Shown: positions 5,022-5,853 of the stretch, one piece after another
How positions within the stretch are numbered: the first letter of the stretch is position 1
How the letters are laid out: every line of letters begins with the position of its first letter
Assembly: GCA_016234425.1 (NCBI GenBank)
Contig: JACRCA010000265.1
Coordinates: 1 to 5,853 of the forward strand
Reading direction: 5' to 3'
From: Deltaproteobacteria bacterium
Lineage (GTDB): Bacteria; Desulfobacterota; SM23-61
Length of the DNA: 5,853 bases
Notes under the pieces: generated by a model
What the model was told of the DNA's origin: nothing
Seen by the model: the letters and a program-made list of their open reading frames with translations, nothing else
Database searches by the model: none
Program-made: the position numbers and the translations under genes

Positions 5022-5853
5022 TCAGCTCCTTGTGCTCCCGGCGCGAATCCGTGGGTCAACCAGCCCATAAAGCACATCCACTGCAAAATTGACCACCACG
5101 ATTAAGAAAGCAATCAGCAGGCTCACCCCTTGAACCACGGGCAAATCTCGCTGTCCGATGGCCAGGAAAATGAGCCGGCCCAGGCCTGGCAGGTTGAAGA
5201 CATTCTCGATCACGATCGCTCCGGCAAGAAGCTCCCCCATCTGCAATCCGATGATGGTTACCACCGGGATGAGGGCATTGCGGAAAGCGTGCTTGTATAC
5301 CACGACTTTTTCTGCCAGACCTTTCGACCGGGCCGTGCGGATGTAATCCTCCCCGAGGACTTCCAGCATGCAGGAACGGGTAAGTCGAGCCAGTACTGCG
5401 GCTCGGATAAGACCCAGAGAAAGGGCTGGCAGAAGCAATGACTTGAGCGCTCCCCAGGGGGTCTCTGTCCAGGCTCTGAACCCTCCTGCTGAAAACCACC
5501 GTAGCTCCACGGCAAAAAGCAAGATTAAAAGAATCCCTGCCCAGAACGCCGGGATGGCCAGGCCAATTTGGGAGAATATCATCACGCCGTAATCCCCCGG
5601 TCGGTTACGGTGAAGGGCGGCATAAGCCCCGAGGGGAATGGAGAAAACCACGGCAAAAAGAATGGATAAGATGGCCAGCGGGATGGTCACTTGAAGACGG
5701 GAGATGATTAAAGAAGTAATGGGGACGTCATAAGTGATCGACCGTCCCATGTCTCCCCGGAGAAAACCGCGAATCCAGTTCATGTACTGGACCGGCAGCG
5801 GGACGTCCAACCCCATTTTATGCCGTAGTTCGCCGAGGGTTTCTGGCGTGGCC
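5022..5853 (-). CDS. ABC transporter permease, DppB/OppB type (5' partial)
   Basis: Membrane subunit of the same peptide/nickel-type importer. The frame stays open to the window edge: 276 residues are visible and roughly 50-60 N-terminal residues, including the first membrane helix, should lie outside. The visible start ATPETLGELRHKMGLDVPLP matches the periplasmic segment of DppB proteins that precedes 'Q-Y-x-x-W'. Then come GDMGRSI (33-39), a run of hydrophobic helices, the EAA loop DYIRTARSKGLAEKVVVYKHAFRNA (about 169-193), ENVFNLPGLG (216-225), and the closing DVLYGLVDPRIR (259-270), all typical of the family. The ATG at 5816 is internal and not the start, because conserved DppB sequence continues upstream of it. 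The stop TGA at 5022-5024 is separated from the DppC-type start by four bases, so the two genes are translationally linked in one operon. Confidence 0.93.
   Translation of the reverse strand, partial: ATPETLGELRHKMGLDVPLPVQYMNWIRGFLRGDMGRSITYDVPITSLIISRLQVTIPLAILSILFAVVFSIPLGAYAALHRNRPGDYGVMIFSQIGLAIPAFWAGILLILLFAVELRWFSAGGFRAWTETPWGALKSLLLPALSLGLIRAAVLARLTRSCMLEVLGEDYIRTARSKGLAEKVVVYKHAFRNALIPVVTIIGLQMGELLAGAIVIENVFNLPGLGRLIFLAIGQRDLPVVQGVSLLIAFLIVVVNFAVDVLYGLVDPRIRAGSTRS
5026..5031 (-). promoter_or_regulatory. Ribosome binding site of the DppC-type gene, inside the end of dppB
   Basis: AAGGAG on the minus strand overlaps the last codons of the DppB-type gene and sits eight bases before the TTG at 5017. 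It decides the start of the second permease and indicates coupled translation. Confidence 0.65.

Noticed and set aside
5018..5086. TTG at 5086 as the start of the DppC-type gene
   Set aside because: It would overlap dppB by 65 bases and add residues not seen in the family; the TTG at 5017 has a well-spaced AAGGAG.
5022..5816. ATG at 5816 as the start of the DppB-type gene
   Set aside because: Conserved DppB sequence (ATPETLGELRHK) continues in frame upstream to the window edge, so this Met is internal.

Overview
This 5.85 kb window looks like a bacterial chromosome segment of moderate GC content. It holds one DNA-repair gene on the plus strand and a run of transport and catabolic genes on the minus strand. 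Shine-Dalgarno sites of AAGGAG or GGGGAGG type, frequent TTG starts, an oligopeptide-type ABC transporter, a FabG-like dehydrogenase and a CaiC-like acyl-CoA ligase fit an acid- or peptide-degrading bacterium. An anaerobic or syntrophic Desulfobacterota-like (deltaproteobacterial) relative is my best guess, but it rests on gene flavour only, since no marker gene is present.

Layout: positions 2-889 (+) carry an AlkA-like HhH-GPD DNA glycosylase whose 5' end lies outside the window. It converges with the minus-strand genes across a 39-base gap. Reading the minus strand from the right edge there are: the C-terminal 276 residues of a DppB-type permease (5853-5022); a DppC-type permease (5017-4184) that starts 4 bases after the dppB stop; a 338-base zone without an intact gene (4183-3846); an intact SDR oxidoreductase (3845-3075); a purine-rich repeat spacer (3074-2952); a class I acyl-CoA ligase with a TTG start (2951-1374); and a small DUF5618/HEPN-like helical protein (1303-929).

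How the genes may work together: the permeases import peptides or similar small solutes. The acyl-CoA ligase activates a carboxylic acid to its CoA thioester, and the SDR interconverts a hydroxyl and a keto group, probably with NAD(H). Ligase and SDR could serve one degradation route, but the substrate cannot be read from sequence. The small helical protein and the glycosylase have no obvious link to this pathway.

The most unusual part is 3872-4183. It holds a 42-codon remnant of a second SDR that keeps its TGxxxGIG cofactor loop. The remnant stops right at an inverted GCCACAGAG/CTCTGTGGC intergenic repeat. Next to it, just after dppC, is an unexplained coding-like 3' tail. I read this zone as the scar of a deletion or rearrangement between the transporter operon and the ligase/SDR genes. 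I found no rRNA, tRNA, CRISPR array, insertion sequence or riboswitch, and nothing that amounts to a clearly new biological system.
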